Assembly (NCBI GenBank): GCA_003648085.1 | Contig: QMOC01000188.1 | Location: 1-5,897 of the forward strand | Direction: 5' to 3' | DNA length: 5,897 nucleotides | DNA from: Chloroflexota bacterium | GTDB taxonomy: Bacteria; Chloroflexota; Anaerolineae; B4-G1 | Shown here: one piece after another, positions 5,844 through 5,897 of the stretch | Layout: each line of letters begins with the position of its first letter | How positions within the stretch are numbered: position 1 is the first letter of the stretch | Notes under the pieces: model-generated | What the model was told of the DNA's origin: nothing | The model's input: only the letters and a program-made list of their open reading frames with translations | The model's database searches: none | Translations under genes and position numbers: made by a program

Positions 5844-5897
5844 GTCGCAGGGTTGGAAGGTCGCAGAGTCGCAAAGGCGCAGGGGCGCAGGGTCGCA
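5844..5897. repeat. Degenerate tandem octamer repeat upstream of etfB (continues past right edge)
   Basis: Seven consecutive eight-base units: GTCGCAGG, GTTGGAAG, GTCGCAGA, GTCGCAAA, GGCGCAGG, GGCGCAGG and a partial GTCGCA cut by the window edge. The second unit is strongly diverged. The spacing is too short, and spacers are absent, so it is not CRISPR. It lies 15 bases beyond the etfB ribosome binding site and may sit in or near the etfBA promoter region. Confidence 0.75.

Noticed and set aside
5844..5897. CRISPR array
   Set aside because: The units are eight bases long with no spacers; this is a simple tandem repeat.

Overview
The window is high-GC bacterial DNA with every supported gene on the minus strand. 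The tight polycistronic layout, strong AGGAGG ribosome binding sites, an EtfBA pair, a Gld-type ABC operon, a palindrome in the GTAGGGCAAGTT family and GTCGCARR octamer repeats together suggest a Chloroflexota (Anaerolineae-like) genome. That placement is an inference from style, not from a marker gene.

In the order of transcription (right to left), the window opens with a tandem octamer repeat (5844-5897). It is followed by a two-gene operon for the two subunits of an electron transfer flavoprotein, etfB (5022-5816) then etfA (3978-5009), 12 bases apart. A perfect 12-bp hairpin (3930-3960) lies just after etfA and probably ends this transcript. EtfA keeps the overall FAD-domain framework, but several residues that contact FAD in well-studied ETFs are replaced. 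etfB carries a perfect 27-base palindrome that fills exactly nine codons.

A gene-free stretch of about 540 bases (3436-3977) separates the two operons and is not featureless. It holds a block of inverted repeats (3683-3823). It also has a near-consensus sigma-70 promoter on the minus strand (3588-3616) with a C5/G5 palindrome in its spacer. After that comes a short leader with a hairpin and a T-tract terminator (3508-3552), ahead of the next operon. This looks like a controlled, possibly attenuated, promoter.

That promoter drives four genes that run off the left edge: an ABC ATPase (GldA/NosF-like), an ABC-2 type permease (GldF-like), a GldG-like auxiliary membrane protein and the start of a DUF4340-type membrane-anchored protein. 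The first three overlap at their stop/start junctions, so they are probably translationally coupled and form one membrane complex. The substrate is unknown. The name Gld comes from Bacteroidetes gliding motility, but the family is widespread in non-gliding bacteria.
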